Assembly: GCF_003063335.1 (NCBI RefSeq)
Contig: NZ_NERX01000010.1
Span: 1 to 56,513 of the forward strand
Reading direction: 5' to 3'
DNA length: 56,513 nucleotides
Origin: Limnohabitans sp. MMS-10A-192
GTDB taxonomy: Bacteria; Pseudomonadota; Gammaproteobacteria; Burkholderiales; Burkholderiaceae_C
Positions 53,179 to 56,513 of the stretch are shown in pieces. The first letter of the stretch is position 1. Every line of letters begins with the position of its first letter. A program made the position numbers and the translations under genes. Under the pieces are notes generated by a model that saw only the letters and a program-made list of their open reading frames with translations, did no database searches and was not told where the DNA came from.

Positions 53179-54485
53179 ATGACCCCCAACAGCACCCTCC
53201 GTCGCGTCGCCATCGTGGGTGGCAACCGCATCCCGTTTGCGCGCTCCAACACCGCCTACAGCCGCGCCTCCAACCTCGATATGCTCACGGCCACGCTGCA
53301 AGGCCTGGTGGACCGCTTCAACCTGCATGGCCAGCGCCTGGGCGACGTGGCCGCAGGCGCGGTGATGAAGCATTCGCGCGACTTCAACCTGGTGCGCGAA
53401 GCCGTGCTCTCCACCACGCTCTCGCCCGAGACCCCGGCCTTCGACCTGCAGCAGGCCTGCGGCACCGGGCTGGAGGCCGCCATGCTGGTGGCGCACAAAA
53501 TTGCGGTGGGCCAGATCGAATGCGGCGTGGCCGGCGGGGTGGACACCACCTCGGACGCGCCCATCGCCGTCAATGACCAACTGCGCCGCACCCTGCTCGA
53601 TGTTTCGCGCGCGCGCAGCCCCTGGCAGCGCCTGCAGCGGGCGCTGCGCATCCGCCCGGGGCAGTTCTTCCAGCCCGAGCTGCCGCGCAACGGCGAGCCG
53701 CGTACCGGCCTGTCGATGGGCGAACACGCCGAACTCATGGCCCGCGAATGGGGCATCACGCGCGAAGCGCAAGATGCCCTGGCCCTGCAAAGCCACCACA
53801 ACCTGGCGCGCGCCTATGGCGAAGGTTTCTTTGTCGACCTGATGACGCCCTTCCTGGGCGTGAAGCAGGACAACAACCTGCGCCAGGGCCTGAACGCTGA
53901 ACAGCTGGCCAAGCTCAAGCCGGTTTTCGACCGCAAGGTGGCGCCCGGCCAGGGCACGCTGACGGCAGGCAACGCCACACCGCTGACCGATGGCGCCTCG
54001 GCCGTGCTGCTGGCCAGCGAAGCCTGGGCGGCCGAGCGTGGTCTGCCGGTGCTGGCCTACCTCACGTTCAGCGAGGTGGCGGCGGTGGACTTTTTCAACC
54101 CCGACCCGGCCAAGAAAGAAGGCCTGCTGATGGCCCCCGCCTACGCCGTGCCGCGCATGCTGGCGCGCGCTGGGTTGACGCTGCAGGACTTCGACTTTTA
54201 TGAAATCCACGAAGCCTTTGCCGCCCAGGTGCTGTGCACCCTGCAGGCGTGGGAAGACCCGGCGTTTTGCCGCGACAAGCTCGGCCTGGCGCAGCCGCTG
54301 GGCGCCATTGACCGCAGCAAACTCAATGTGAACGGCAGCTCGCTCGCCGCCGGTCACCCGTTTGCCGCCACCGGCGGGCGCATTGTGGCCACGCTGGCCA
54401 AGCTGCTCGCGCAAAAAGGCAGCGGGCGCGGTTTGATTTCCATCTGCGCCGCTGGCGGCCAGGGCGTCGTGGCCATTCTGGAGAA

Positions 54486-54489
<4 letters not shown>
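53179..54489 (+). CDS. Acetyl-CoA C-acyltransferase (thiolase)
   Basis: 436 residues from the ATG at 53179. Nucleophile C94 in QQACGTGLEAAM, the HEAFAAQVL segment, NVNGSSLAAGHPFAATGG with the active-site His, and the second Cys in SICAAGGQGVVAI. FadI-like in length and in the start GGNRIPFARSNTAYS. It cleaves 3-oxoacyl-CoA or condenses acetyl-CoA units. Third in the operon; the stop overlaps the next start. Confidence 0.93.
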
Positions 54490-56312
<1,823 letters not shown>

Positions 56313-56345
56313 ACCCGCTTCACCGCTTGGCGGCATGGACAGCAA

Positions 56346-56391
56346 TGTATCTCAATGGATACAGAGCGCCATAAAAACGATCTATGTGACC
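56346..56391 (+). pseudogene. Degenerate copy of toxin-antitoxin promoter and toxin start
   Basis: TGTATC-N6-GATACA at 56346-56363 is followed at the same distance as at 45593 by ATAAAAACGATCTATGTGACC, versus ATGAAGACGATCTATACGACC in the intact toxin gene. About 35 of 46 positions agree. The start codon is ATA and the match ends after about seven codons. It marks a lost second module. Confidence 0.55.
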
Positions 56392-56441
56392 TGCCCCCTC
56401 TGGCCGTACCAATCAATCGGAAGTAGTCCAAGGGTTCAAGG

Positions 56442-56513
56442 TTAATCCAAAACTTGAGGGTTGAGATTTGCAGCGGCATTGGTTTGAATCCTTTGCTGCT
56501 GCGCGAACTGAGC
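56442..56513 (-). CDS. 3' end of an unidentified gene, cut by the window edge
   Basis: Minus-strand frame entering at the window end: 23 residues, AQFAQQQRIQTNAAANLNPQ then VLD and TAA at 56442-56444. Gln/Ala-rich amphipathic composition is compatible with a true C-terminus, but the family cannot be told from this piece. Confidence 0.35.
   Translation of the reverse strand, partial: AQFAQQQRIQTNAAANLNPQVLD

Overview
The window looks like the chromosome of a Burkholderiales betaproteobacterium, most probably a Comamonadaceae member. The basis is protein style, GC-rich codon use and gene neighbourhoods such as narXL-narK1K2-GHJI and oxyR/ohr; this is inference, since no rRNA or other marker is present. 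The segment is a patchwork of a native-looking anaerobic/NO respiration region, a compact cofactor-biosynthesis block bounded by gene fragments, and a stress and fatty-acid region.

Positions 1-1700 hold phage- or plasmid-like debris (DUF3489, DUF6900, HNH endonuclease) and a decayed MocR-type regulator. Positions 1721-7778 hold an NO-damage repair pair (RIC/YtfE plus nitronate monooxygenase) with an NsrR-like box, a divergent acyl-CoA dehydrogenase, and a B12-dependent ribonucleotide reductase preceded by a candidate cobalamin riboswitch. Positions 8015-11796 form a TetR-controlled HlyD/FtsX-type/ABC exporter operon. Positions 11912-27854 form a nitrate-respiration locus: nsrR-narX-narL as an overlapping operon, then narK1-narK2-narG-narH-narJ-narI-ppiC-carbonic anhydrase in line, followed by a nitroreductase and a hemerythrin-like protein. 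A perfect FNR-type site lies at the end of narL. The same NsrR-like 23-bp box occurs before nsrR and before the RIC gene, so NO sensing probably ties the two ends of this region together.

Positions 28042-28650 are a scar: an IS1182-type transposase start, the start of a small HTH protein and the 3' end of gpsA lie side by side, all truncated. Immediately after this begins a roughly 15.6-kb, visibly more GC-rich block of cofactor genes: panC-panB; nadC-nadA-ubiC-pabBC; a BioI-like cytochrome P450 with bioB-bioD-bioF-bioA; and panD-queD-queE-nadB. Together they encode panB/C/D, complete de novo NAD synthesis from aspartate (nadB/A/C), biotin synthesis with a possible P450 entry step, p-aminobenzoate and 4-hydroxybenzoate formation from chorismate, and two pterin/7-deazapurine enzymes. 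The block ends at a livH permease lacking its 5' half, a twice-frameshifted small Cys-rich gene and a HigBA/RelE-type toxin-antitoxin pair. I regard this multi-vitamin block as the most interesting object here.

Positions 46883-48522 are a peroxide-response locus (oxyR divergent from a rubrerythrin remnant and ohr). Positions 48774-56312 carry a D-Ala-D-Ala carboxypeptidase, a FabR-like repressor and a divergent operon of FabG4-type reductase, MaoC hydratase, thiolase and acyl-CoA dehydrogenase, which together would make an (R)-3-hydroxyacyl beta-oxidation or reverse cycle. The last 200 bp contain a degenerate copy of the toxin-antitoxin promoter and the 3' end of an unidentified gene. No tRNA, rRNA or CRISPR array was recognised.
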